DNA from: Desmodesmus armatus
Lineage: Eukaryota; Chlorophyta; Chlorophyceae; Sphaeropleales; Scenedesmaceae
Assembly (NCBI GenBank): GCA_007449985.2
Contig: VIIQ02000004.1
Location: 124,001-188,000, forward strand
Length of the DNA: 64,000 nt
Reading direction: 5' to 3'
A program made the position numbers and the translations under genes. Below the pieces are notes generated by a model, which was not told the DNA's origin, made no database searches, and saw only the letters and a list, made by a program, of their open reading frames with translations. This document shows, piece by piece, positions 1-11,595 of this stretch (positions within the stretch are counted from its first letter, which is position 1; each line of letters opens with the position of its first letter).

Positions 1-4
1 CGCC

Positions 5-3000
5 ATGCAGCTGCTGGAGGACTTGGGACATGCCCAACAACCGATGTGCTTCCATGCACGGCTCCTGGCCAATGGCTATATGCAGTGGGGCTTCGAGTGA
101 GTGTGTAGGCTCCTATGCTTTGCCTGGCACAGCTGGATTGCAACTCAGCCTGATTGCCCAAAATCAGATGACACATGAGCACATCAGCATACAGTGTGCG
201 TTGATGCAAGCGCCATGCACTCCTCCACTCACAATTTGTGACTGCCGTCTGCTGCCTGTTGCCGCAGGATCTGGTCTGGCCGCAGGACACCACCGCCCGG
301 CTTGTCTACACAAGATGTCGTCGGCGAACTGAATGAGTTGCTGACGCCTACAAGAAGCAAGCCACGCACCGTGGATACCGAGAGCGAGTACCTTTTCTTT
401 GCGGCACTGAAGGCCGTGACAGTTGTGCCAGGGGCGCAGGCTCCACTGCGGTATAAACTGCCAGAAGCCTTCGACTACTACGTGCGTGAGGTGTGGCAGG
501 TCGAACACCGCTGTGTGCTGCCGCATTGTGTGTCGGGCCGTGTTGCTAATGCATGGTTGACTGCATTGGCACAGTCCATGGCACAAAACCATGGCCAGCA
601 TGTGCTCAACCTGCCATTGCGCATCAAACGCCTGGTCAAGGCTGTGGTCTTGTGTGCATTCTGCACGGCTGGCCTGCCAAGGCCAGGCCGCAAACAGTTT
701 GGTGTGTTGGCTCGTAGCATGTCGGATGTGTTGCTCAAGGGTGATGCACTGTCCGTGTTTGCAGCACATGTTTTTGAGCAGCAGCCCGGCCAGCAGCAAG
801 CTGACGAGCAGCGTGTTGTGCTTGCTGCTTCTTTGCTTAGTGCTCATGTGCACCATTGCGTCAGCAGGCTGCAGCAGCAACGCCTTGCACAACAGCCTGC
901 TCAGCAGACAGACCAGGACTACCTACTGCCTGTGCAGCAAGACACAAACACCATAAACTATATGCATGCACGCATCATAGAACTTGTGCAGGCTTGCAGT
1001 GTCATGCGGGCATCAGTGATGTTGCTGAAGGACACACTCTTTGCTGTTCAGCCATGCTCCACACAGGAGATGGTTGCAGTTGCAATGCAAGCATCTCAAA
1101 CAGCTCACCGCATCTGCGACTGGGCCGCGCACTTGCATGGCATGGCAGCACATCTTGTACCGGGCACACCAGACAATGTAGCCATTGTGTCACACCTGTT
1201 GGCTGTTAGCATGCAGTCTCGTGGCGTATACAACCAGCTACAGCGCATTCAGCTCGTGGGTCATGTGACGGGGCCTGTGTCCCATGCTGGTATTTTGCAC
1301 GCCCGTTCGGCGTCTGCTTTTGCACTAGAAGGCAGCAACAATGCATGCCTGCATGTCAGCACTGCATGTGCCTACATCAACAGCCCTGCAACAGCAACAG
1401 CAACGACAGCGGCAGATGCGGCAGTGGCAGGAGAGGCAGTAGCAGCAGCGCAGGCTGCTGCACCGCCCCCGAACACAGCCGCCATACCTATCGTATGCGG
1501 TCCTGCCACGCTTTCTAGCAACACCCCAACACGCCGCGACCCAGAAACAACAGCAGCACGCACCTTCACCAGCGCGTTGGTGCGTGATGTAGGGTGTGGG
1601 TTACAGGCCACGAAGCATGCCTTGCGGTGTGCTGTCGACCGCCGCAAGCTGGCGGCGGTTGCAGAGTGTGTGCGGAGTGAGCAACTGGCAGGTCAGCTCC
1701 ACGCGTGCCTGACTTCTACTTCCTCCGGCGATGCTGCAGCTGCCCTGCTGGCCCCCTTGGCCAGGCTTTGCAGCAGCGTGTTGAGTCACAGTATGCTGCG
1801 GCGTGGGCATGTCGTGCTACAGTATGCGGACCTACTTACGAAGCGAGACAGGCTGCATGCAGCACTTCAGCAGCGTCCACAGGGCCGTCCGCCACCCCCG
1901 AAGCAGGCGCAGACCCGGCAGCAGCAGCGACAGCAGCGGCAGAGAAGGGGGCAGGGGCAGGCTGGTGTAACTACTGTGGTGCTGCCGCCTTTGGCACGCG
2001 CACACCGCCAATCGCGGTGTGCTGCAGACAAGGCCAGCGCTGCAAGGAAGTACAGCGCGGCACAGACGGCCAGGAATGACTTGCAGCGTGTCCAGGATGC
2101 CTTGTTTGCGCGACGGCGCCAGCTGGCTGCCCCCTCTAACCTGCCCTTGCCAACGTCTTTGCAGCTGCGGCAGTGCTTAACGCAGTTGCGCCGTGCTGTG
2201 TGCCTCCTTGACACATGTGAGGCAAAGCTAGTCGAGGCAGCAGTGACAGCAGAGCGCTTGCGCGGCGAGGCGGCTGCAGTTGTTGCTGGCCAACCACACA
2301 ATCAGCAGGGACATCAGCCGAGCGAGGCGGCAGTGAGGGAGGCATGTGCATCTGCGCGTTTGTGCATGAGGTTGGCTTTGGATCACGCCCGTTTGGTGGT
2401 GCCCGTGTTAGGTGCGTACCCGGATGCGCCGGTTGTGCCTGGGTTTGGAGTGTGGGCTACCACCCCTGACACGCAACTGAACGAGTGCGGTGACGAGGCC
2501 CGTGGTGTGTGGCAGTGGGTTATGGGCATGTGTCTGCAAGTGCTATTGTTACTGGCTGCAGACGCTGATGCCGGGAGTGCAGCTGCAAGTGCTCCAGCCC
2601 GCGCACCAGCAGCGGGATTGTTGAAAGGCGTGTTGCAACAAGTCAACAAGATAGAGGCTCAGTGGCGCTCTTGTCGCACTGCATTGCAACGCCTCCCACA
2701 TAGCATGACGCCGCATCCTCATTATGGTTTTACACATGTGCACTTCACACCCACACTATTGCATTTCCTCAGAACACATCTGTCCGGCATGAGTCCCGAG
2801 GCACGCAATGATTGGCGGGTTTGGCGGCGGCAACAGCGTGGTGTTGACCCACTACCCGTGGCTGGTATTGACACTGTTGATGTCATCTGCGATGGTGCCG
2901 TAGAGGACATCGCGTCTAACAAGGATTTATTTAGTTTGTTGTTTGACCTTGACCGTTTGACGGTCTTGTGTGGGGAGGGAAGGCCCAGTGGGAGACGCAG

Positions 3001-4650
3001 CTTTGCAAAGCATCTTAGCACTGACTGTGTGTCGTTGCATGTGCATGCGACACACAACAAAGACGAGCGTGCCACCAGAAGCGCGGTCAGGTCTCTTGAC
3101 GGACAGCAAAAGGCCCGCAGGGCCCGGCAGCGCGTGACCGAGGCAGCTGCCCTGGACCATGCCCGACAGGCCGTGGGCAGGGCAATCAAGTTGCCAACAC
3201 CAGGCACAACCCCTGCGTATGTATTTGGCGGGGGTGATGATGACTGCAGCACTGTTTGTAGCAGTGTGGCCGCTGCATCTAGATCTAGGCCAGACCATGT
3301 ACGGGTACTGGACGGTGACTGGCGTGTCCTTGTGGCCCGCAATGTAGTCACGCACGTGCCCGCACAGGCCCTGCCCAAGCAGGCCAAGACAAAGCCGGAA
3401 GGCTTGGCACAGCATCGGGTTGACTCCCATGCATCTGACCCAGTAGAGGGTGCTCCGGTGGAAGAGTGGGACTTGGCAAGTGATTACAGTGTGGACAGGA
3501 CTAGCTACGACTTTTCTGACTCTGACTCAATCGACAGTAGCTTTTGTGTGGAGTCCGAATGTGACAGTTGTGCGCCTACTGCTGGACAGCCAGCTCTGGT
3601 ACATGGCGGCTGTGTGACTGTTGAGGCAGGATGTGGGCTGCGGGTGACTGGAGTTGACCCAGGTGTGACCAGCATCGTGACTGCGGTCACTGCAAACCAT
3701 GGCGTGCGGGGCGACGGCACTGATGGAGGGGATGGCTGGGTGTATGCTGTTAATGGGAGGGAATATCGGTCTGCATGTGGGCTAGATAGGCAGCGCCATT
3801 GGCTGCATGGGCGTATCAAGCGTGCTGGTGTGGCACTGCTGCTCAAGCACTTGCAGAGAACCGGCAAGAAGCATGGCCAGCATGACGCATTTGTTTTGCA
3901 TGCACATAAGGCCATTCATGCTTTTCCTCAGTTGCATGCTGTGTACGGTTGCAGGTCTGCCCGGCATCACCGGCTTAGAATTGGCATGCTGCAGGACCGG
4001 CAAATGCACAGGATGTGCCAGTGCTTGGCATTGGGGCACACGGGGGTGCAAGGGCGCAAGTGGCAGAAGCCGATGGGTTGCAATGCAGGCCCGTGTATCC
4101 GCCGGCCAAGTGTTGCTGTTGTTTGCATGGGGGATGCATCAGCAGGTTGGGGCGGGCCAGTGTCACGGTCAATCAGTGCCCCTGTCATGAAACTGAGGAA
4201 TTTTTTAGGGCACAATATGGGTCGGCAGACGGCGTGGCTCGTGGTGGGCGTACAGACATGCATTGGGTGTCTGTGCACGAGTACCGGACCAGCCAGACCT
4301 GCTCTCGCTGCTATGACGAACGTGGGCTGAAACAGCACCGCAGGGGACGTTTCAAGCTCAAGCAGTGTGTGCATGGCGAGGCTGTGTCGACACCTGACAG
4401 GTTGCGGGAACAACTGCATCATGTTGTGGTTGGAGAGGATAATCACTCGCGGCGTGTACCATTGGTCCTGGACAGGGATATCAACGCTGCCCGTGTGTTG
4501 ACAGCCAGGGGGGTGGCACAACTGGTGCCTGCCATGTGTGTACACCAGGGGCAACTGCAGCAGCTGGCACGCTGTGTTGACCGTGTGGTGCGCAAGGACT
4601 GGTTAAACCGGCAGCGGCGGCCACGACAAGAAGAGGGGGCAGCAGTGTAA
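5..4650 (+). CDS. Fanzor-type RNA-guided nuclease (eukaryotic TnpB homologue), 5' partial, frame-broken
   Basis: Exon 1 runs from the edge, or from ATG at 5, to 96. Intron 97-267 (GTGAGT...CCGCAG) joins it in phase to a frame open from 268 to 4330. The C-terminal signature is Fanzor/TnpB: a 'STDCVSLHV' strand like the usual TDGVSV segment; RuvC-I 'VTGVDPGVTS' (Asp codon 3656-3658); 'VVCMGDASAGWGGPVS' near 4115-4165; then, one frame over, 'HEYRTSQTCSRCYDE' with a CxxC zinc-finger half (Cys codons 4300 and 4309), 'KLKQCVH', and RuvC-III 'LDRDINAARVL' (Asp codon 4477). Known family members are transposon-borne nucleases guided by an omega RNA. The frame change lies between about 4215 and 4260. 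About 1,100 residues precede RuvC-I, many Ala/Gln-rich, which is long for the family. The family call is firm; an intact product is not. Confidence 0.85.
97..267 (+). other. Intron 1 of the Fanzor gene
   Basis: The donor GTGAGTGT follows '...GGCTTCGA' and the acceptor is TTGCCGCAG before 268. Joining completes a Glu codon and restores the frame that then stays open for more than 4 kb. The exon frame is closed upstream by a TGA at 239-241, which supports an intron rather than continuous coding. An intron indicates a nuclear, expressed or once-expressed copy. Confidence 0.6.
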
Positions 4651-4784
4651 GCAGCGGCTGTGGCAGCAGCAGGGGGTGTCGGCGGGGTGGCAGTGCACCA
4701 TCAGCCAATCCCCGGTGGTGCCAGGGCTAGATGTGTGAGATCGTTTAGCAGTGCCTATTGGTTTACAATGTCGCTGAACTGCCC

Positions 4785-4835
4785 CGCGGGGCTTGGAGGT
4801 CCCCAGCAGAGGGGAGACCCTCTGCTGAGTGGGGG
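4785..4835 (+). ncRNA. Candidate structured RNA (possible omega RNA) 3' of Fanzor
   Basis: About 150 bp after the Fanzor stop there is a perfect 10-bp hairpin: arms CAGCAGAGGG (4804-4813) and CCCTCTGCTG (4818-4827) around a GAGA tetraloop of GNRA type. The stem can extend by C-run/G-run pairing (4801-4804 with the G run after 4830). A self-complementary CCCCGCGGGG sits just upstream. In known Fanzor and TnpB loci the guide RNA is read from the 3' end of the gene and just beyond, so position and structure fit. The functional link is inference; it could be an unrelated hairpin. Confidence 0.35.
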
Positions 4836-4845
4836 TGGGGTGTTT

Positions 4846-4867
4846 GGGGGGGGGGGGGGGGGGGGGG
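4846..4867 (+). repeat. 22-nt poly-G tract
   Basis: Uninterrupted run of G preceded by other G-rich sequence (GGGGGTGGGG). Such runs slip easily and may form quadruplexes; the true length is uncertain in any assembly. Confidence 0.9.
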
Positions 4868-5159
4868 AGTGTTTTAGTTTTGGCCTTACCATCGGTGTGC
4901 CCGGCAAGATTTGCAGCATTGTACAATCAGCATTGTCTGCAAGACTTTGAGTTGCATCCCTGCAAAGGGATTGCTTGCTCTGCGAAAGCAGGCAAGTTGC
5001 GCGTCAACTGCGCAAAAACCGGCCTGTGCATCACTGGCTCGGTGGGCAGTCATTTTTTCTTTATGGGTCGAGTTTCTCCCCAGCTGCCCATGAAGAACAC
5101 CCCAGGATACTTTGGAAGTTTCCTGGTGTGACTATTCAGAATTGCCGTCACCAAAGCAA

Positions 5160-8100
5160 ATGTACAAACACTGCGTTATCGCTGCATTGTCTATTGTTTT
5201 GTGGTTGGTGTCTGCCGGAGCCGTACTTGGAGCAAATGGTGGGTCTTGAAGAAGTGGCAGTTCAGCTTGCTGGGGACCTACCCCTACCTGGACCCCTGGC
5301 ACACCTGGTTTCCGCAGGTGAATCGGACGTACCAGCACAAGAGAGAGGGCTGACTGCAACGGATGTGAAGCCAATCCTGCTGGCAACGGTATGACACACC
5401 ACACGCCGTGGTCACTCAACAGGGTCCCACGCAGCAGTGCAAACAGTCAGCAAGAGAATGATCCCACAGACCGCATGTGCTATGCGTTCCTTTGTAATGC
5501 TGACAGAAGTCATTTCTCAACTCATCTGCAGGAGGGTAATCTGTACCACAAAGATGTTTCAAATAAGAACTTCCCTGGCAAAGTGCTTGGCTATGTCACC
5601 CCATGGTGAGGCACATTTGTGGGGCTGGGGGTGTGGTCGCAGCAGCGGCAGCGAAACCAGTCTGACAAGGTGGATTTCATGCCAACTCACACAGCCTCCG
5701 AGTGCTCAGGCTCGCATGCTGCTGCCACATCTTCAGACTGGTATGGGGCGCTCAGCACAGTCCACAGTGAGCCAAGCAGGCAAGGAGTACTGATGTTTCA
5801 ACTCTCTTTGAAATGACCCTCCAGTGTATTGCTGTGTCATGATGTCCTGCAGGAACAGTCATGGGTATGAGGTGGCCACCCGCTGGCGTGCCAAATTCAC
5901 ACATGTGAGTACTTGCGCACTGTCTTCCAGTCACACATTGCTTGTCAGATCCAGTATCGTACCTGCTAAAGCATTGTTCACTCTCGCATCCAGTGTGCTG
6001 TATCACTCACGCTGAGCTTCTCAGGCCATGGCGTGCTGCTGCCTCCTGCCATGCTGCCTTTGCAATTGCAGATATCCCCAGTCTGGTACCAGCTGCGTGC
6101 TGGGGAGTCAGGCAGTGGCTTCCACTTGACCGGGGGCCACGATGTTGACCAGGGATGGATTGCAAGGCTGAGGGCGCCGGTTGTACTGGAGGGACAGTGC
6201 AGTAGCAATGCTGATGCCAGCCAGACATGCAGCTCGGATGCGGGGGTGTCACAGGTAAGCAGGGGCAAGTTCACTAGTCAGTGAAATCTCCATGAGCAAC
6301 AGTACGCAGGTCGCATGTGCTGCTCAAGATATACGTGTGTTGTCAATGATGCAGCAGCAAGCATGGGTGTCAACAGGCCTCCCTGTTGCAGCAACCGCCT
6401 GCATCTGCCAGAGCAGGTGGCGCCCACCTGGGTTTGCAAGGGTTGGCTGACATTGCATCCTGTGTGCCTGTGCTGCACTGCATGCTGGTGCTGGTTGTTG
6501 CCTTGCAGGCACCTCCCCTTGTTGTACCTCGGTTGATTTTTGAGCTCGGCCCTCAGGAGCTGCTCAGCGCCCTGGAGAGCCATGCAACCGTGACAGACAT
6601 GATTGTGGATGAAGTCAAAAAGCAAGGCTTGGATGGCCTGGTGAGAAGTATTCGGTACAAGGTTTCGCTTTGTGCCGCAAGTTGCTGCTCCTCCTCGTTC
6701 GAGTTTGTTGAGTCATCATCACTCACAGATGTCACTGCATGATGCACGTGCAGTGGGTTCAGCCCTGCGGTCTTTTGAGGCTGGTGTACACAGCACACAG
6801 GGCTGCATGACTCAACAGCATACCCCAAGGCACGCGCAGTGTGTTTTCTGCGTGCCACTGGCCGGCCACATACAAAACCTACCCACAGCATGCTGGCCAG
6901 TTCTCTAGGCCAGCAGCACAAGACAGTATAGTACCATCAGCACAACAACAGCACAGCACACCCTGCTCCGTAATCAGTGGTGCTTGGCTGCTGCCACGAA
7001 GCATCTGCCAAGCACGGACTGTGACCATGCACCATACCGCCTCACAGCAGCCTGCAGCTGTCAAGCATACCATGCAAGATGGTCAGCACAGCTGTGGTGT
7101 TCCTACAGGTTCTCGAAGGCTGGCTGCAGTGGGTAGCCATGGGTGTCATGCAACACCCACAAGCTGCACAGGCTGTGCTGGTTCTTGTCAAGAACCTGGG
7201 GTTAAAGCTACATGCAGCAGGAAAGGTGGGTCGGTGGAGCAACTGCTTTTCAGGTCAAGAGAACCCGCTGTTCCCTTGGGTATCACCCTCGGTGACCTCG
7301 ACGTCCTGGTGGTGAGTGTGTGAGACCATGCCACCAACAGCAGCGGAGTCTGAAAAGCTGTTCCAGCCCTGATCCAAGTGCGTGTATACCTAACAAAACA
7401 AAGTGCGTGTGTGCCCTGCATCCTGCAGGTGCTGATCTTGGCCATTCCACCAGTGACACCCGCAAGCACAGATCGGCCCAAAGCTGAGCTTGAACACATG
7501 CAGCAGCTGGCAAATGTTGTAGACGGCTTCTCTTTGATGACTTATGACTACAGTGCTGGAGCTCCAGGACCCAACTTCCCGCTGCCTTGGCAAGAGCAGA
7601 ATGTGAAGGAGCTTGTATCGGAAGCTGACAGCAGCCACGGTGCCAAAGGTGGGGCTCTTGGATGTGCCTTGAATGCATCGTGCTGCTAGTACGGCGTGTA
7701 GCATGTGTTGTGGTTGTGTGGTGATGTCATGCCAGCCTGGCATTGCAACGCATCGCCCCTTTGACTAATCAGATCAAGTGAAAATTGAAAATTTACGCAG
7801 TGCCGGGGGCAGTACACGTGGCAGCGCCACATCCACATGTCCCCTTGTCGGCACATGCAGCTGAGTGAGGTAGCTGGGTTGCCTGATTGTGGAGCGTACA
7901 AGCTGGATTGTCCTGCCCATCTGCCCAACCTACCTGCAACAATGCTCAGTCCCTGGTTCCTGCTGCTTGCTGTACCTGCTGTTCCGCAGTGCCCCCTGAT
8001 CACGTGCTGATGGGGATTCCATTCTATGGCTATGACTTCAGCAAGCCTGATCAGGAGGACAGCAGCAGCAACAAGAAGCGCAAGGCATCTTCAGGCAGCA

Positions 8101-8722
8101 GATCATTCTCAGCTAATCCTATTATGGGTGAAGCATTCCTTTCAGTGCTGCGCAAGGTCAAGCCCAAGCTGAAGTGGGAGGAGAAGCATGCTGAGCACAG
8201 GATCAAGTATAAGGTAGGTGCTGGCTCAGGAATCTCAGCAGCATGTAGTGCCTGCTGTGGCTGGACTCCCGCCAGCAGCATGGTCAGCAAGCTGCTGGCA
8301 CCCTCAAAAACGAGGGTTGTCATTTTGCTGACACATCTGTGCTGCCTCTGCGTTCTTAGTGAAATTTGATGTTGACTTACTGCTGTCAGCACGGGCACAG
8401 TAGCCACCGCATCTGATGTAGCCAACGTTGATGGCTGGCCCGCTGTTACTTTGCCACTCTGCCCCTGTTTGTTGGCGCTGATGGAATGCTGCGCTTCAGC
8501 TGCTTGATGCACTGCTGTGACAGGTATCCAGTGACGCCTGTGCTGTTGTCTTGCACTGGTGCTGCTGTCAATGCTTTACAGGATGGGAACCTGAGGCATA
8601 CCGTGTACTATCCCACGCCGGCAGCGTTGCAGGCAAGGGTGCAGCTAGCTGAGCAGTTAGGCGCTGGACTGTCAATATGGGAGCTGGGGCAGGGCATGGA
8701 TTCGTTCTTGGACCTGTTGTAA
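5160..8722 (+). CDS. CHID1-like chitinase-domain protein (GH18 fold), secreted
   Basis: Ten exons with consistent phases: 5160-5238, 5318-5388, 5532-5605, 5853-5904, 6072-6254, 6509-6640, 7109-7225, 7429-7648, 7990-8213, 8582-8722, giving 430 residues. Residues 1-25 are a signal peptide (MYKHCVIAALSIVLWLVSAG). Conserved stretches follow human CHID1 in order: 'GYVTPWNSHGY', 'ISPVWYQL', 'HDVDQGW', 'VVPRLIFE', 'GFSLMTYDYS', 'VLMGIPFYGYDF', 'VYYPTPAALQARV' and the C-terminal 'LSIWELGQGMDSFLDLL'. In true chitinases the catalytic motif is DGxDxDWE; here the equivalent reads 'LDGLVLEGW' across the exon 6/7 junction, so the last acid is kept but the central Asp residues are not. Human CHID1 is described as a saccharide-binding lectin; the substrate here is unknown. 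TGTAA, a green-algal poly(A) signal, overlaps the stop. Confidence 0.9.
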
Positions 8723-9524
8723 CTTTGTGCCAAACATGTTCCTGTAGCTGTGAGGTCGAAGGGCTCATGCCAGCCATGTTACATACATGTTGTGTGCAAC
8801 ATGCACAGCCGTCACATGTGCACCACGCAAGACGACACGTGCTGCCAGCGCAAGATTGTTGAGCCTGCACACACAAGTGTAGCCAGGTGCCGACAAATCA
8901 CACACATGACGGCAGACCGTCTGCCGTATACGATATTGGTCAACAACAGGCTGTTGCACGGCAACCCTCCAGCATTGGTTGACTTGGCAAGCAACCTGTA
9001 CATACAATCTTACGGCCCTCCCCAACTCAACTGCTGCCAGTGCTGCAGTACCCAGATCAACAGTTGACACATGACCACGCGGCTGCAAAAACCCTCTGTC
9101 AGTCAAAGAAACAGTGCAACACAGGGTTCATGCAGGTTTCCACCAGTGACCCTGGCGGTGTGCAGTACACAATACGCAAGTCATGAGCCACAGCACCTCA
9201 CATGCAAGCGCTGTCAGCACTCGAATTCAGCCCTGCAGGCAGCCTGCAGCCAACAAGGTCAGAACCATTGCAGCCAAGGTTGCTGGTGGCGGTATCTCAG
9301 AGCTTCTCTCAAGGCAGCCGAAAGGGCTGCGGTCACAGCACAGCAAAGGGCCATGCCGCTTACTTATTCCAACACAACCAAACAGCCTGTCACAGTCCCC
9401 TCCTCTCCAAACCCCTCCTCCAATATGAACGCGCCCTCTCCACTGCGCACACCGCTCATGCAAAACAACAAGTACATCAGTACAATGTGATCAGAGTGAT
9501 GATGCTGTGCACTACACAGCCTGA
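8723..9524. other. Intergenic, convergent 3' ends
   Basis: Lies between two genes that transcribe toward each other. I see no convincing coding exon, RNA gene or repeat; short ORFs here lack splice signals or recognisable motifs. Confidence 0.5.
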
Positions 9525-9847
9525 TCACCGACCAGCCTCTGCCTTCTTAGCCGCCCCAGCCTCAGAAGCTGTGCTGCCGGCCGCTGCACCAGCCTTAGGC
9601 ACCCAGACCTCATTGTGCCTGTTGGCCAGCTGATAGGGGCCGTCATAGCCGGCGGTGAACCAGTATTGGTTGCTGAAAGGCTCCTTGCTTGCCTCCAGCT
9701 TCTTGATCAGCTGCTCAGCCTTCTGAACCTCTGTAGCAGCGTTTGACCAGCCGCCGTAGGACATGACGTACACCTCCATGGCTGGCAGGCTGCTGATGAA
9801 GACGTTGCTGCCTGTGGGCTTTGGCACATTGGCTGCGTTGGCTCCCT

Positions 9848-9898
<51 letters not shown>

Positions 9899-10797
9899 CA
9901 AAAAGAGCATGAGTAAATGCGCGTGGACAGAGTGCTGCTTCAACCAATTCCAACTGAGTGCTGCCTCATACACCAAAGTGAGGTGATACTGCATGAAAGT
10001 GCGCTCAACACAGGCCAAGGCAGCCAACGCGCGATGACTTTGCCATCTGCTGCTGTCAGTCTGCTGGGCAGCTAGCTGTGCCGTCAAAGCAAGCCCACAG
10101 CCTGGAAGGGCCCCACCCCGCAGCCTCGTACAGCTGTGCCGCACCTGGTAGTTGTATGGGTTGTAAAAGGACATAGTGAAGGTTGACTCGCAGTTGGGTC
10201 CCTGTCCGGGCTCAATTTTGGTGAGGACAGGGGCTGTCATGGGGATCTTGGCCTTGGCGCTGTTGCTGCCACTGATATAGTCAAACAGCTTCATAAAAGA
10301 GCCGCGCATGGCTGCGTCTTTCTCCATGCCTGTGCCCTTTGTGCTGACCCATGAGCCTGTAGGTGTGCAGAACAAGAGGTGTGCAGGACGGGGCCAGGTG
10401 AGGTGAGATGGTGGTGGTGGTGCTGCTGTCTGTGTGGGAGGAACTGCAGGACCTGTGTGTCATCTGCTTCATGGTGCTGGCAGGGGAGTCTGCTGCCACA
10501 GCAAGCATGTGCAAACTTGAGGATGACGCATCAGGTATCCAAGCGTATACCGAACACTGTGTGCAGCATCCCCAGGGGCACCAATTGCAGGCAGGGATGG
10601 TGCTGCTGTTGTGTGGTTACCCAGGACTCACTTTGCTCATATCGCCGCAACTCCACGCCATCGCCCAGGGACTTCACCACTGTGTACTTGGGACACTCAA
10701 GACCCTTGCAGAACGCCGGAGCGCTCCATGCTGAGGCAGAACCTGCCATGACGAGTGCCAAGGCCAGTGCCAGCAAAATACGGGGCGCGGAGCTCAT
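9525..10797 (-). CDS. SOUL/HEBP-family haem-binding protein, secreted
   Basis: Three exons on the minus strand: 10797-10632, 10356-10145, 9845-9525, giving 232 residues. The start at 10797 gives a signal peptide (MSSAPRILLALALALVMAGS); an in-frame Met 24 codons upstream would mask it. SOUL features: 'VELRRYEQS' near the N-terminus, 'GSFMKLFDYISG', 'KIPMTAPVLTKIEPG', 'FTMSFYNPYNYQ', and in exon 3 'NVFISSLPAMEVYVMSYGGW' followed by 'EVWVP'. Family members bind haem or tetrapyrroles; some algal ones are eyespot or plastid proteins, but a secretory signal is predicted here. The last intron ends in a (CTG)16 tract directly joined to the AG. Divergent from the LHC gene. Confidence 0.9.
9849..9896 (-). 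repeat. (CAG)16 / (CTG)16 trinucleotide repeat at a 3' splice site
   Basis: Sixteen CAG units on the plus strand. Read on the coding strand they are CTG units that end in CTGCAG|G at the acceptor of the SOUL gene's exon 3, so the repeat stands in place of a normal polypyrimidine tract. Confidence 0.85.
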
Positions 10798-11595
10798 GGC
10801 AAGTAGTTGGCGTTGATGTTGTCGATTGGGGCGGAATGGAAGTCTTGCGGTGCTCCACAGCGCTTGCAATCAAGGTAACTACAGGGTCCACCTGCTTTCG
10901 AGCAGCAGTAACACCCCGGCGACAGGTAGACAGAGAGCTGTGAGAAGAGCAAAAAGTGCGCTGGTTGAGTGTGACGCCAGCGCTTGAAAGCGCGACTTCA
11001 TGTGCCAGATACCCATGGGCCGTTGCAACCATACTTTGTTTGAGTGACATGTGACTGCCTGGTGGTGCTTCTAATTGCATCAAAAATACATACTGCAGAA
11101 CTTCATCAGAATTGACCACCCAACAGTCCATGGGTGTATGATGCCAGGGATGCTTGATGTGCCTGCATGTCGTGTCTGCAGTACAGGCACTTGTACATGA
11201 ATGGCAAACAGCTACAGGACCCGTGCCACGTCTGTGAGTGATTGAAAGCTTCTCTTAAACTTCAAGCGGCAGAATCTCCAGTGGTGCCTAAAGCATCTGA
11301 GTCTTGAACCTTGCACCTGTCACTGATCTTGAAGCAGAAAACTCAAAACTGCAGCAACTGCCACGCTGCCACTCACAACACAGGTTTGAGCTTACAAGTC
11401 ACCCCCTCACGCGCATCTTTGCTCCATCTCGCTGCATCTGAAGTTACACATTGGCTACCCTTGGACCCCTATTGCGGTTTTGTCGGAGTGCGATCTTTTG
11501 CCGTATATAGTCCTTGAAAGCCCGCCTGTAGGTTAGACGCTTGCTCTACGTGTCTGTGCTTGTGCATCTCGACAGTCTTCCCAAAGCCATCAACC
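10798..11595. promoter_or_regulatory. Divergent promoter region, SOUL (-) / LHC (+)
   Basis: About 800 bp between two head-to-head start codons. TATATA at 11504-11509 lies about 90 bp before the LHC ATG and is a plausible TATA box. No further elements are assigned. Confidence 0.5.
11504..11509 (+). promoter_or_regulatory. Putative TATA box of the LHC gene
   Basis: TATATA within GCCGTATATAGTCC, 87-92 bp upstream of the ATG, a normal spacing for a short 5' leader. Confidence 0.45.

Larger units (their letters stand above)
4651..5159. other. Intergenic between Fanzor and CHID1-like gene
   Basis: Holds the hairpin described separately, then a 22-nt G homopolymer (4846-4867). The rest presumably contains the 3' end of the Fanzor unit and the promoter of the CHID1-like gene. 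No TATA box or further gene is evident. Confidence 0.5.
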
